Positions 45,811-57,479 are shown, counted from the stretch's first letter. The stretch: DNA of 64,000 nt from Pegoplata infirma (GCA_963921195.1 OY992537.1:14657125-14721124), one strand, 5' to 3'. The notes: a model not told the origin generated them from the letters alone. Numbers and translations are program-made.

Positions 45811-46457
45811 ACATCAGAGTCACACCTGACATCCCCATCTTTGGATAAAATTTAAGGTCCGCTCACACATCAACCACCTTGGGATCGCTTACCGAAACCG
45901 TAAGGCTGGAAGAGTTTTATCCATGCACACTTTCGATTCCATGTCTGGTTCTATCTCCAGTGTTTTAGGTTGCTTTCCAGAAAGTTAAATCGTTATTGCT
46001 GGCGACTTCAACGTCCATAACGAATCGTGGCTTACTGATTCCAATTACACGACACCAGAGGGTCAGTAGGCTGAACTCTTTGCTGCACATAACCACCTTG
46101 ACCAATTGGTGGTGGGGCCGACACACATCCATTGTGGAGAAGGTCAACAAGGTAGCACCCATGACCTTTTTTGACTCCTTATGCAGTTAAATATAAAGTT
46201 TGCTTGCTCGCCCCTCTTGACCGTATCCGCGTCCTTTTTCCACTGCGATCTTCGCGATGTTTTAGTTCCGGTAGCGAAACGCTCGATCTCCCTTTATGAT
46301 AGGGCTCGTTGGGGAGATGTGAATGATTTCTTTAGGCTCTTTAATTGGAAAAAAAGTTTCCTTGATAATGATATCGATGCCGCGGCGGAGATGCCCGTGA
46401 ATATCGTAATTTATGGTATGAAAACATTTATTCCACCGAAATTTATATCTTCTAAAC

Positions 46458-47237
46458 CAGCGGTTACCAACCTTTTTGGCTCGCGTACCACTTATTTTAA
46501 ATTTTATCAGCCGCGTACCCCCTAAAGAGTTTTTTTTCGTTAAAAAACTTTACGTATCCTTGGGGTGGTTCAATGCATCTGAAAACGCGGATTTTGAACA
46601 GATTTTTCTGCAGAGAAAAAACGGCTGAAACTATTGCATATTTGATTTCAGGAGTCGATTCTACACCAAAACTTAAAACAACGGACGTTTTTTGAACTCT
46701 TAAAAAAAGTTCCAAAAACCATATAATGTTTTTAAGTTTTTTTTCATTTTTTTTTTAATACGAGGGCAGATCAATAATTCCGTGACTTTTCGAGTGAAAC
46801 ACCCTCGTATATAATTAAAAGGCACTTTGAGCTTAACAAAATGGTACCAAATTTTGTTAAGCTCAAAATCATGCCCAAAAAACATGATTTTTCAGAACTT
46901 TTACATAAATTTTCTCAAAAACCTGATCATAGATAGAAAAATTGGAACCATATTCGGAATCAGCATCGAAAGGTTAATCGAAAAAAAGTGGTTAGATCTC
47001 AAAACATCATCCAAAAATATCGCAAAAAATGCTCTCTAAATTGCACAAAAATACTGTTTTGTGAACTTTGACCTCAACTTTCTTAAAAACCTGACGTTAT
47101 GGAAAACTTTGGAAGCCAGATGCGGAACCAGCATTGAATGGTTAAACGAATGTCCATATTACTAAAATTTTGCGTACCCCCGCGGACAGTTTCGCGTACC
47201 CCCTAGTGGTACGCGTACCATAGGTTGGTAACCGCTG
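46458..47237. mobile_element. hAT-type element inside the endonuclease relic
   Basis: The 780-bp element starts CAGCGGTTACCAACCTTTTT and ends TAGGTTGGTAACCGCTG. The exact 8-bp duplication is TTCTAAAC at 46450-46457 and 47238-47245. The duplicated host codons (SKP) continue into WFN after removal. Subterminal CGCGTACC(CCC) words occur at both ends (46483, 47172, 47193, 47206). The interior is non-coding, with an inverted AAATTTTGTTAAGCTCAAA pair and a mariner scrap. Confidence 0.92.
46761..46807. mobile_element. 47-bp mariner-type remnant
   Basis: TA|CGAGGGCAGATCAATAATTC, then CGTGACTTTTCGAGTGAAAC, then ACCCTCG|TA. The CGAGGG...TCAATAA.TCCGTGAC sequence is typical of mariner termini, with the TA target duplicated. 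Nearly the whole element has been deleted, leaving one end joined to a stub of the other. Confidence 0.6.
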
Positions 47238-47500
47238 TTCTAAACCATAGGTAAAATGTTGGTTCAATGGTATTTGTATGGATGCGGTTGCGAGCAATGA
47301 GCTAACTTTTAGGGAATGGCGTTTAGACAAAATCACGAATACGGAACGGTGGCGCAAGCAAATGAGAAAAAGAAGTAGTGAGAAAAAGAAGTAAAAAGAA
47401 GTAGAAAAAACGAACTACATCTTCAGAAGTAGTAAGTAGTTCTAAATGTACTGCAAGACATCTTTTTGAACGGGCATGTCGCAGATTTAAAACAAAATGT

Positions 47501-48080
47501 TTTCCATTTTCCATATTCGGTCGAACTTTACTATTTTTTTTTCTCTGCTAAGAAACAACATTTTTTTCTGTGCAGATTTATTAACCAACAAATGTTTTTT
47601 TTCAGTGTACTTTTATAACATAATTTTATGTCTGTTCGTTCGTCTTTTAAAATATTTCATTGTAGAAAAAATGCCAAAAATGTTTTCAACATACGTTGAT
47701 ATAATTCTAAATTACATTTTTTTTATTGTTTTTTAACAGGCAAGAAACATAACATATGGACTACCTTTGATAAGAAGGACTTCTTGTTATTTGGTTTTTT
47801 TTTGTTCGTCTTTTTTAACCTGTTTCTATTGTTAATACAATTTTTATTTACTTCCACTTCTTTCAATATATACTCACACACATATTTATATTGTTTTCGT
47901 TTTGGTATTTTCCTTGTGCTTATTTCCGAATTGTCATGTCTGAGTGCCTAGATAGACTATATATTTTTCAGCAAAAGACAACAAGTATGAATACACTTAG
48001 AAAAATGTAAGCCGGGCTTTTTTTTTTTTGTTATAAATTTGAAAATTAACTTTAAATAAGTAATATGTATTTAAGTGATT
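47501..48080. other. AT-rich spacer
   Basis: T-rich sequence without repeat ends. Frames of 60-80 codons are T-run artefacts. It may be single-copy DNA. Confidence 0.4.
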
Positions 48081-48084
48081 TTAG

Positions 48085-48668
48085 GGTCAGCAGTTTAAAA
48101 GTTATGAACGTCTGTCTGCCCGTCTGTCTGTTGAAATAGCGACCACGTCCAAAATATTACACAAATATGACTGTAACTTAACATGTTTAATTGTTGTTCC
48201 TTTGAGAAATTTGGTATTGCATTTGAACTATATCGGTTCAGCGGTTTAAAAGTTATGAGTGAAAATGTAAGGACACTTTGAAATTTTTGATACATTCCAC
48301 ATAACCTAAAAATTCAAAATGATTTAATTTAATAAGGGTTTTGATTGGCATATAAAAACCGAATTTGATACCAAATGTGTAATATTTTAAAATTTTTAAA
48401 CAAAAATCACATTTTCAGGTAAACAAATTTTTAGGTAAACAAATTTTCAGGTAAAATTTTTTTTCATCAAAATATTTTTTCATAAAAATATTTTTTTCAC
48501 CAAAACTTTGTTTTCACCAAAATTTTGTTTTCTCACCCAATTTTTTTTTATTCAAACATTTTTTTACTTGTTTTCTTTTTAAAATAAAAGTTTTTGAAAA
48601 CAATCTTCTTGTATTGGGGAGGGTATCAATATATTCGATAAGACCGAATATAATTTTTGATTTGTTTT
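48085..48668 (+). mobile_element. HINE subtype D-related fragment
   Basis: It lacks the start but has AACGTCTGTCTGCCCGTCTG, CTATATCGGTTCAGCGGTTT and AAAAGTTATGAG, and an interior run of CACCAAAACTTTGTTTT. It ends ATTCGATAAGACCGAAT (hairpin) and TTTGATTTGTTT. The arrangement equals the 3' two thirds of the 41217 copy. Confidence 0.65.
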
Positions 48669-49358
48669 ATATTATATAGAACTCTAGCGATTGTTTCTTC
48701 TAAAATTTCATATATTTATATATTCCGTATTTTTTTCTTTAAGTGTATTTTACCTTAAACCTTAAGGAATGTGCTTTACAATACATTTGTTCGTCTTATT
48801 GTTTTCTACACTAAGAATTGTTTTATATTTCAAGTTCCTCTGTCTGATTGTCTGTCCGTCCGTCTGTCTATTCGTCTATGGTGTTTCTCTTGTTCCTTCC
48901 CTTCTTCTCCGTGTATTGTGTTACATTTAACGCATACGATCATTAACCGCTAAACACAACTTTGGAATGTTTTTATTTTTATTTTTCATTTTCTTTTAAA
49001 TCGGTTTTCCTTAGTTTTCTTTTCAATTGTTGTTCTTGTGCTTCTTCATGTAAAGAATGCATCCAGAAATTATGTATGGGACAACCTTTCTACATCTACT
49101 TACTTCTTGTAAACATTTTCTGGTTTTATGTTACATATGATTTGATGATGGAAAACGATGATGTTGTTGATCATTGTTGTTTTGTTTTGAATCTAAACCA
49201 CCTATCCTCCAATGGTTGTGAGTGTGTTTGTAGATGGTTGTAAGTGTATTGGTGTTTTGTATTTAAAAATCTGACAAATGTTTCTACTTTTGTAATTGTT
49301 ATTGTTGAAGAAAGAAACAAGTAAAAAAAGTTTAATTCGGTCTTGAAGAATGTATTGA
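48669..49358. other. Pyrimidine-rich spacer, possibly single-copy
   Basis: GTCTGTCCGTCCGTCTGTCT at 48849-48870 is a short GTCY run without a HINE core. Frames of 60-93 codons are biased to F, S and C from CT/TT-rich DNA, and no domain is recognised. Confidence 0.4.
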
Positions 49359-49360
49359 TA

Positions 49361-51021
49361 CACTCAAAAAAAAAGTTTGTAAAATGACATAAAATCCCCG
49401 TGATTTTACGGGGCAGGTTTTGTAAAATATGTACTAGCAAGAATCCCCGTAATGTTACGGGGATAATTTGTAAATTGATTTAACAAAAAAATTACGGGGA
49501 GAAAGTGTAAATTTACAATTTTTTTTGTAAAATATTATTGTAGACTTACAAAAAAAGTTGTAAATTTACGAAATAAAGTAGAAAATCAAAAAATAAAATT
49601 GTAAATTTACAAATTGTTTGGTTTAACTACAGTTTTTTATGGCAAAAAACTTGTATATTTACAGTAAAAAGTGGTAAATTTACAATTTTTATTGTAAATA
49701 TACCATTTTTTCTTTTTTTTTTGCCGTAAAAACAGTAGTTTAACCAAATAATTTGTAAATTTACAATATTGTTTTTGTATTTTCTACTTCATTTTTGTAA
49801 AATTACAACTTTTTCTGTAAGTATACAATTTTGTTTTCTAAACTTTCATATTTGTTTTGTAAATTTACAAAAAATTTGGTATATTTATATATTGGTTTTG
49901 TAAATTTAAAGGTTTTTTCCATTGGTGCATCTTATTTTTCCTTCTTCGGCAGCTGGAGTAGCACTTTAACAACCTGAAATGATTTTTTTTTTTTCACTTG
50001 AACACTTTTAACAAACTTTTTAGAGTATAACACTGCACTTTTTTATTTTTTTTTCGGAATTTCGTTTCTCTTAAGTAGAACATATGAGAATTGCGAAGGA
50101 GGCTACACAAGAAATTTCTTATATTTTCAAGAAAAACTAGTCAAAAAAATTACCTTTTTTTTCGAATTTTTAATTATTTTAGCAAGTATTTTTAAAAAAT
50201 TATAAAAAAACTTTGGATATTGTGGATTGGACGTTTAAGTACCTGATAAAATAAGAAAAAACTTAATTTTCCATAATTGACAGCTTTTGATTGACATTTT
50301 AGTGCCAGATTTAAAAAAAAGTACCAAAAAAATATGGTAAAATTACCAAAAAATGGTAAAAATACAAACAAAAAAACTAGAACAATAATATAGTAAAAAC
50401 ATATAAAAATTGTGGTATTTTACTTAAAGCAAGTAACCAAAAAATTGTCTAAATATTGAATTTCTTTGATAAAGCTTACAACTAATTGAAAAATGTTTGT
50501 ATCCGGAACTTAAAAAATTTTCAAAATTTTTTTATGAAATTTTTTATTTATAAAAATTAATTTTTAACAAAATATGAACTTAGAAAATTTTTGCGTCTCC
50601 TATTGTTGCATAATTATTTTTCAATACAAATTTTTGTTTAATTACATTTTTTTGTGTCAAAATACTGAAAACCTTGTAAACTAAAAAATCTTGAAAAAAA
50701 ATTGTTTGTAATAAAACATTTTTTGGTAGAAAGACTAAATACTATCAAATAAAATGTTGTTGTACAATTACAATTTTCTTGTGTAAAACAACTAAACACC
50801 TTGTAATTTTTTTTTAATTTGTAAAATAATTATTTTTTTTGTTAATTTACCTAAAAAAATTGTTAAATAAATTTACCAACATATTATAGTAAAATTACAA
50901 AGCGCACGGTAGTTTTTGTTTTATTAAAAATACAAGAATTTTTGTAAATAGACAAAAATATTAGTAAAATAGAATTACAAGACCTTTTGCTTGTAATTTT
51001 ACAAACTTTTTTTTTTGAGTG
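49361..51021. mobile_element. CACTCAAAA-ended element, type E, copy 1
   Basis: The 1661-bp element is flanked by TA on both sides. It starts CACTCAAAAAAAAAGTTTG and ends CAAACTTTTTTTTTTGAGTG. The interior is filled with TTGTAAATTTACAA words, with a hairpin CCCCGTGATTTTACGGGG near 49396. The middle includes CTTCGGCAGCTGGAGTAGC and GAATTGCGAAGGAGGCTACA. Copy 2 at 51549 aligns over its whole length. No protein is encoded. Confidence 0.85.
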
Positions 51022-51028
51022 TACCCTG

Positions 51029-51137
51029 CACAGTGTAAAAAAAAAAAAAAAAAAAAAAAAAATAAAATAAAAAAAAAAAAAAAAAAATTAAAAAAATTTT
51101 TTTTCGAAAAAAAATTTGCGGAAAAAAATTTTGTGAA
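51029..51137. repeat. A-rich simple sequence
   Basis: About 55 bases of almost pure A broken by single T, then mixed A/T tracts. It lies just downstream, on the minus-strand sense, of the LINE 3' tail that follows, and may be its tail. Confidence 0.7.
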
Positions 51138-51546
51138 AAGGTTAGATTAGATGTGGCGGAATCAAAAACTCCTCACATAGACCGGATGGTCCATAGCGAA
51201 TCCACTATAATTCTTTAGCGACGCTGATAAAACACGTAAGTGCTCAACGCGAATTGTATTATTTGTCTTAAGTCAACATTCGAAACCGTTTCCAGATTCC
51301 CGAAGACATGTCTGCCCAATATGTAAGGCAGGACAGTGGCAAAGAATATGTTCGACTGTTGCCTCACCTCCTACAGCTGGCATCGGAAATAAGTCCCATT
51401 TTTTTCCTGTGATAACCTATAAGGTAGTGCCCGGATTATTCCAGGGAGTGTACGACAGTTCCATATGGTAAGTGAGAGTAAATAGTTAGTTTTTCTCAGA
51501 TTGTAGCATGATCACAACCTTCTACCGATCGTTGTTAGCTCTCTAC
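51138..51546 (-). pseudogene. Non-LTR retrotransposon C-terminal relic
   Basis: The minus strand near 51390-51300 reads MPAVGGEATVEHILCHCPAL, the Cys-His tail E-T-V-E-H-L-C-x-C-P-A-L after RNase H. A frameshift continues as YILGRHVFGNLETVSNVDLR. The 3' UTR on the plus strand starts GGTTAGATTAGATGTGGCGG then CTCCTCACATAGACCGGATG. It fills the gap between the twin type E elements. Confidence 0.75.
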
Positions 51547-51548
51547 TA

Positions 51549-53193
51549 CACTCAAAAAAAAAAGTTTGTAAAATGACATAAAATTCCCGTGATTTTACGG
51601 GGCAGGTTTTGTAAAATATGTACTAGCAAGAATCCCCGTAAAGTTACGGGGATAATTTGTAAATTGATTTAACAAAAGAAAATGTAAATTTACAATTTTT
51701 TTTGTAAAATATCATCTTCGAGGTGAACATTTTTTTTGTAAATTTGCAAAAAATTTGGTGAATTTACAAAACAAAATTGTAAACTTACAGAAAAATGTTG
51801 TTATTTTACAAGGAAAAATAGAAAATGAAAAAAATAAATTGTAGATTAACAAATTATTTGGTTAAACTACTGTTTTTTATGCAAAAAACTTGTATATTTA
51901 CAATAAAAAAATGGTAAATTTACAATTTTTATTGTATATGTACCATTTTTCCTTATTTTTTTGCCGTAAAAACAGTAGTTTAACCATAAAATTTGTAAAT
52001 TTACAATATTGTTTTTGTATTTTCTATTTCATTTTTGTAAAATTACAACTTTTTTCGTAAGTATACAATTTTGTTTTTTAAATTTTCATATTTGTTTTGT
52101 AAATTTACAAAAAAATTGGTTTATTTACATATTGGTTTTGTAAATTTGAAGGTTTTTTCCATTGGTGCATCTTATTTTTCCTTCTTCGGCAACTGGAGTA
52201 GCACTTCAACAACCTGAAAAGATTTTTTTTCACTTGAGCACTTTTAACAAACTTTTTAATGTAAAACACTGCACTTTTTTATTTTTTTTCGACATTTCGT
52301 TTTTCTTAAGTAGAACATATGAGAATTGCGAAGGAGGCTACACAAGAAATTTCTTATATTTTCAGGAAAAATTAGTCAAAAATAACAATTTTTTTTTGAT
52401 TTTTTAATTATTTTCACAAGTATTTTTAAAAAATCGGAAAAAAAAATTTTGGATATTGTAGATTGGATGTTTAAGTACCAGTTAAAATAAGAAAAATTTG
52501 ATTTTTCATAATTGGCAGCTTTCTATTGACATTTTAGGTACCAAATTTAAAAAAAAAATACCAAAAAAGAATGGTAAAATCACCAAAAAAAAAATGGTAA
52601 AAATACAAAAAAAAACTAGAACAATTATATAGTAGAAACACATAAAAATTGTGGTATTTTACTTAACGCAAATTACCAAAAAAATGGTGTAAAAATTATT
52701 TATAAAATATTATTTTTAACTAAATTTTTTACTCCAAAACGCAAAAAAATCTGAACTTAGAACATTTTTGCGTGTCCTATTGTTGAATAATTATTTTTTT
52801 TATATTGGAATTTTGTACTTTTCAATACATACATTTTAAACTGAAAACCTTGTAAACGATCTTAAAAAAAAAATGTTTGTAATAAAACATTTTTTTGGTA
52901 AAAAGACTAAATAACATCAAGTAAAATTATGTTGTACAATTACAGTTTTCTTGGGTAAAAAAACTAAACACCTTGTAATATTTTTTTAATTTGTAAAATA
53001 ATTCACTTTTTTGTAAATTTACCTAAAAAATTTGTAAAATAAATTTACCAACATATAATAGTAAAATTACAAAGCAAACTGTAGTTTTCGTTTTATTAAA
53101 TATACAACAATTTTTGTAAAAAGACAAAAATATTAGTAAAATAGAATTACAAGACCTTTTACTTGTAAATTTACAAACTTTTTTTTTTGAGTG
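51549..53193. mobile_element. CACTCAAAA-ended element, type E, copy 2
   Basis: The 1645-bp element is flanked by TA on both sides. It starts CACTCAAAAAAAAAAAGTTT and ends CAAACTTTTTTTTTTGAGTG. It is in the same orientation as copy 1 and about 85-90% alike by eye, with small indels (a 40-bp deletion near 51680, a 70-bp deletion near 52700). An 81-codon frame at 52162-52407 is interrupted in copy 1, so it is not conserved. Confidence 0.85.
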
Positions 53194-53289
53194 TACACAC
53201 TGTTAGTTACTTCGGTGTTTAGATTGTCGCGTAAAGATCTGAAGTGCTGGATTGGTGGATCGATGTGTACAGAAATACCAAATCAGCCC

Positions 53290-53570
53290 CTTGTTTCGCG
53301 AGCTTTTCGTTCATAACTTTTTAACCGCTGAACCGATATTGCTCAAGTGCAATACCAAACTACTTGGGACAGCAACAAGTAAATATGATAAGTTTCAGTA
53401 ATATCTGTGTAATATTTTGGCCGTTATCGCCATTTCAACAGAGAGACGAACATCACTAGAATGTTTTAAAATCGATCACTGATCAATATTATTTTTACTT
53501 TATGGGGTTCCAGATCAATATTTCGATGAGTTACAAACGGAATGATAAATCTCTACCACTAACATGAAGT
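53290..53570 (-). mobile_element. HINE subtype D-related fragment
   Basis: CATAACTTTTTAACCGCTGA then ACCGATATTGC, then GAACATCACTAGAATGTTTT, then ATTTTTACTTTATGGGGTTC and AATATTTCGATGAGTTACAA. This is the core and interior read backwards. The terminal TATACCC and the 3' hairpin are absent. Confidence 0.65.
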
Positions 53571-53929
53571 GTAGGCTTTAAAAAAACCTTTCAAGAAAAT
53601 GTTGCAGTTTATTGTTTTACCATTGGTACCCAACCAAATACAGCCAGCATGTTTTTGTTGCACTGCTTTTTTTTGTGTTGTTTGTAATTCTTGGAAAAGT
53701 TAGGCTGAAAACAAAAAAGAAATAAAAAAAACATTAACAGAAAAATGTTGTAATTTTTAAATGGAAAAAACAATTGCAGAATCTCAAAAATACTTGTCTC
53801 TCTTGTTGTTGAACTGTGAATGTGTAGTAAGGTGGTCCTTAATTAGAACTTTGTCAGATTTTTGTAAGGTGTAAGAAAGGTTTTGGTTGTGATACATCAA
53901 GAAATTCGCTGTAGATAAACATGAGAAAA

Positions 53930-54180
53930 TGTGGGGCCAGATTGTGGATAACCAACTCCCATTGATAAAATTCAAAAAAAAGGCGCCCAGGCAGGGAACA
54001 TATTCTTAACACCCAACTGCCATTGATAAGATTAACGACCTTCTTTTGAACACGGTCTAGAAGCTTAAAAAAAGAGTCTGAAAACCCTGCAACAGATTTG
54101 TTGTAATATTTGATGCGATATAGCTGGTTTAAATAGTAATGAGATCGAATGTTTGATCCAGCACTTAAAAACCATGTCCT
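53930..54180 (-). pseudogene. Third RT relic, thumb/3' fragment only
   Basis: CCCAACTGCCATTGATAAGA then ACCTTCTTTTGAACACGGTC matches the 3' part of the relics at 44510 and 31340 (DRVQ.R motif on the minus strand). It continues as TGGTTTAAATAGTAATGAGA. A near-duplicate of the first 30 bp (CCAACTCCCATTGATAA) occurs at 53950. Confidence 0.6.
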
Positions 54181-54351
54181 AGGATGGAGTTACTAAACAC
54201 CTTGTGACATGTCACAGGACTTCTCGAGAACAGATTTTTAAATCAATTGACCCCTTTTTTCCTGTCATTGAACTGGTATTCTGTGACCAGTTCGCGTTGA
54301 ACCAGACATGGGATAGACTTTTTAGATCAATCGTTCCTGCAAGGCCAATCA

Positions 54352-54640
54352 ATTTCTAACAAGGAAGCTAGATCCTTGAAGTTTCGCACCAATATGTCTT
54401 GTGCTCATATCCTGGTTAAGTTGGTAATTGGGCAAAATCGTACTAGAAGCGAGAAAAGTTCTCATTTGAAACACTAAACTAACCCCTGCAAAAACCAAAT
54501 TTGTTTGCAGGTTTTTTTGTACGTTTTTTGAACAAATAAAATATTTTAATGTCAGAACTTGGAAAGTCCTGCACTTGGACCCAGGGCATTCAAAAAAAAT
54601 TTTTTTTGTCCACCTCTTTTTGTGGGTGTGGATATAAAAA
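54352..54640 (+). mobile_element. HINE subtype B interior fragment, plus orientation
   Basis: GCTAGATCCTTGAAGTTTCG, then TTGGGCAAAATCGTACTAG, CACTTGGACCCAGGGC and TTTTTGTGGGTGTGGATA parallel 15986-16190 of copy 1. It lacks both ends. Confidence 0.65.
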
Positions 54641-54648
54641 CAGAATAT

Positions 54649-54783
54649 AACAAGTGAGAGTGTTAAATTCGGTTGTGCCAAATCGTTTTCACCATCCAAA
54701 ATGTAAAATTATGAAAAAAAAAACAAGTGAGAGTGTTAAATTCGGCTGTGCCGAATCTTTTATAACCTCCAAAATGTAAAAAA
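54649..54783 (-). mobile_element. Two solo HINE 3' ends stacked before a longer copy
   Basis: AACAAGTGAGAGTGTTAAAT with the TTCGGCTGTGCCGAA-type hairpin occurs at 54649, at 54723 and again at 54784 (start of the next feature). Only about 60-75 bp follow each of the first two, up to CATCCAAAATG and CCTCCAAAATG. All three are joined within A-runs. Confidence 0.8.
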
Positions 54784-55468
54784 ACAAGTAAGAGTGTTAA
54801 ATTCGGCTGGGCCGAATCTTGTATACCCTCCAACATGCAAAAAAATAAAAAAAATAAAAATGCAGGGGGTCAGGGGGTCGCTTGTAGTAATTGAGGGGGG
54901 CAAATTTCCCCTCGAATTTGTGTTTAAAAATTCATTCTTATGCTTTTTGCACTAAAGAAATACAAGATTATCAGTATTTTAAAAAAATGTTTTATTCCAC
55001 GCCCATAAAAGGGGGGCGGGCCTAAAAATCGTAATTTTCTAATTCTCTAGGACCAAATGCAGGACTTTGAACTTTTTGTGGCATAAAAATGTTGCATTTG
55101 TTAAACAAGAACACAAAAAATCATGTAAAAATATGGTATTTTTCAGAGGTTGGTTTAGTTCTTCAAGGGGGAACTTTTTTCCCCCTGGTCCGATTTTGCT
55201 CATTTACGAACTTAACCTGCCTATGAACATAAGACATATTTGTGCCAAATGTCGGGAGTCTAGCTCTTTTATTTTGGACTGCATCGTGTTAACTACAGAC
55301 GGACAGACGGACGGACGGACAGACGGACGGACGGACATCGCTAGAATGTCTTAGAATCGATCACTGATCATAAATATATATACTTTGTGGGGTCCTAGAC
55401 CGATATTTTGATGCGTTACACACGGAATGACAAAGTGAGTATACCCCCATACTGTAGTTGGAGGGTAT
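54784..55468 (-). mobile_element. HINE subtype B, copy 5
   Basis: Plus-strand start AACAAGTAAGAGTGTTAAAT, hairpin TTCGGCTGGGCCGAA, then AATGCAGGGGGTCAGGGGGT, GGTTGGTTTAGTTCTTCAAG and TTTTGGACTGCATCGTGTTA. It carries GACGGACAGACGGACGGACG and TATATACTTTGTGGGGTCC, and ends TAGTTGGAGGGTATAAAAA. It is the most complete reference copy in the window. Confidence 0.88.
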
Positions 55469-55479
55469 AAAAATAAAAA

Positions 55480-55922
55480 CAAACATTTTTCAGGGGCGTT
55501 CCTTTTTTTGGGGGGAGGGGGGTTGATAGGGTCAGTGGGGGACGTTGAGAGCACATTCCCATCGTGATAAATATACCAAATTTTTCATTTATTTAACAAA
55601 AATACAAAAAAAACATGTAAAAAAGTTTATTTTTTTAGAGGTTGGTTTAGTTCTTCAATGAGAAACTTTTTTCCCCCTGATCCGATTTTGCCAATTTCCG
55701 AACTTAACCTGTCTAGGAACATAAGACATATTTGTGCCAAACTTGAGGGGTCTAGCTCTTTTATTTTGGACTGCATCGTGTTAACTACAGACGGACGGAA
55801 GGACATCGCTAGAATATCTTAGAATCGATCACTGATCAATAATATATATACTTTATGGGGTCCCCGACCGATATTTCGATGCGTTACACATGGAATGACA
55901 AAGTGAGTATACCCCCATACTG
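55480..55922 (-). mobile_element. HINE subtype B, copy 6, truncated at both ends
   Basis: Starts within CAGGGGCGTTCC, has an internal deletion, and repeats GGTTGGTTTAGTTCTTCAAT and TGGACTGCATCGTGTTAACT. It stops at GAGTATACCCCCATACTG, lacking the final GGAGGGTATAAAAA. It lies head-to-tail with copy 5. Confidence 0.8.
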
Positions 55923-56299
55923 AAAAATTCGGAAATTTTTTTTATATCCTCCAAATAAAAAAAATTTCCGACATTGACGAAAATCAAATTTCAGTGTCGA
56001 ACATGCAGACGGGAATATGGTTAGGGGTTTACTCTGAGGAACTCGACGTTTGGGGTTCTTTCTCAGAGCTAAATATAGCTGGCATGTAAAAATTATTATC
56101 AGCAGTTAAGTGAAAATAAAAGCCACCCTAATTTGTTTCTTAAACGCACATCGACTTTTAGTTAATTTAATGCAAGAATTTCTTTAAAAGTTAAATAATT
56201 TATACATTAAATTGTCAGATCTGGCAACACTCTTCCATAATTGACAGGTGACAGTTTAGAATGGAATAACGACAAATCAACATTTTCTTTGTAAGTTTT

Positions 56300-56640
56300 A
56301 TGATTTTTTTTAATACCCTCCAAACACAGTATTGGTCTTACGTATGCAACGCATCGAAATAGCCTCTTGTAAGTTATTGATTTTTGATCGATTATAAGTC
56401 AATTTTTTGCAGATAAACAAAATTACAAAATGTTTAAGCAAATGGCGCCCAAGCAGGGGCCAGATTTGGAATTACAAAGCGGACCACTGTTGTGAAAAAA
56501 TGCATATCACACTTTGCAAAGCGAAACACTTATGCATATTTCGATGAAAATGCATATTTTGATTTTTAATGCATATTTTGTGTAACTTGTAAATGCATAT
56601 TTTGGAAAAAATTAGCAAATTACAAAAAAATCAGAAATTA
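56300..56640. other. HINE start fragment and TGCATATTTT cluster
   Basis: TACCCTCCAAACACAGTATT and GATCGATTATAAGTC (56318-56402) are a plus-strand subtype B 5' fragment. From 56497 the words ATGCATATTTCG and AATGCATATTTTG repeat, as in the hAT element at 9166, but no ends could be paired. Confidence 0.5.
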
Positions 56641-57474
56641 CAACAAACAAAATAAATTTCTGCGTTTATTGTAATAAATGTTGGATCTGACTAGGGTAAC
56701 ACATTAGCGCTATTCACGTCAACCTGTTTTGCCCATGAAAAGTGCAACATTTTTTATAATAAACACTTAAGATAAAATAAAACTTAAATAATTTTATGTG
56801 TGTTTCTTGTAATAAAAGTTGCATTTTGCACTTCGAGTAAAAAGTTCTTACATCAATACTGTCAGATGACGTGAATACCTTTATTATTTTTAAAAGTGCA
56901 AAATTTTTTTTAATTACTTTAGTTTTTGCATATTTTTTTCTTAATTCTTTTTATCATACACTTAACAATTAATTATAGGTGCGATAATTAACACGCATGT
57001 AGACGACTAATATAAGGTTACTTATGTGTGAATAATGTTAATACATATTTGCCATCGTAAAAGCCTCTAATCAACCATAGCAACAAATTTAAAGTGGCTC
57101 AGACATTTTTTTCTATTTCTACTACATTATTTTACCTTGCACAATATTTAGTTTATTAGGGTGGCACGGAATTTTTTGCAAACAAATATTTAATCCCTCA
57201 AAGAAATCAAAAGAGAAAATATGTTCTAATTTTATTTTGATTGTTAACAATGGCTTTTAAAGCCTGCGTGACCTTACGTGATGTTGAGTTGGAACTCAGT
57301 CACGATCCCATCTCTATGTAGTTAAAAGGATTTTTTTTTCGAAAAATCGAACATGGCTGCAAATCGGGTTAATCTTATTAAAATCTTAATAAAATGCGCA
57401 CATAAATTAAAATTTTTGTCATTCATGAGAATTATGCTGGAGTCGAAAATCTCCCACGCACCCATCTCTAATAC
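56641..57474. other. AT-rich spacer with CCCATCTCTA ends
   Basis: GTCACGATCCCATCTCTA (57300) and CACGCACCCATCTCTAATA (57454) resemble the inverse of the 5046 element's start. No partner ends were found. No gene recognised. Confidence 0.4.
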
Positions 57475-57479
57475 CAGTG

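Larger units (their letters stand above)
45815..47500 (+). pseudogene. Non-LTR retrotransposon APE endonuclease relic, split by a hAT element
   Basis: Plus frames give TFDSMSGSISSVLGCFPES, then IVIAGDFNVHNESWLTDSN, YTTPEGQ, stop, AELFAAHNHLDQLVVGPTHI. GDFN.H...W is the catalytic core of AP-type endonucleases in these elements, which nick the target DNA. Downstream AKRSISLYDRARWGDVNDFF and AAEMPVNIVIYGMKTFIPPK match the linker towards RT. The frame stops at 46457 and resumes at 47246 (WFNGICMDAVASNELTFREW). Several stops and frameshifts mark it as dead. It lies opposite to the RT relic at 44490, so the two are separate insertions. Confidence 0.85.

Noticed and set aside
52162..52407. An 81-codon frame in the type E element
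   Set aside because: The aligned region in the other copy is interrupted, so the frame is not conserved.
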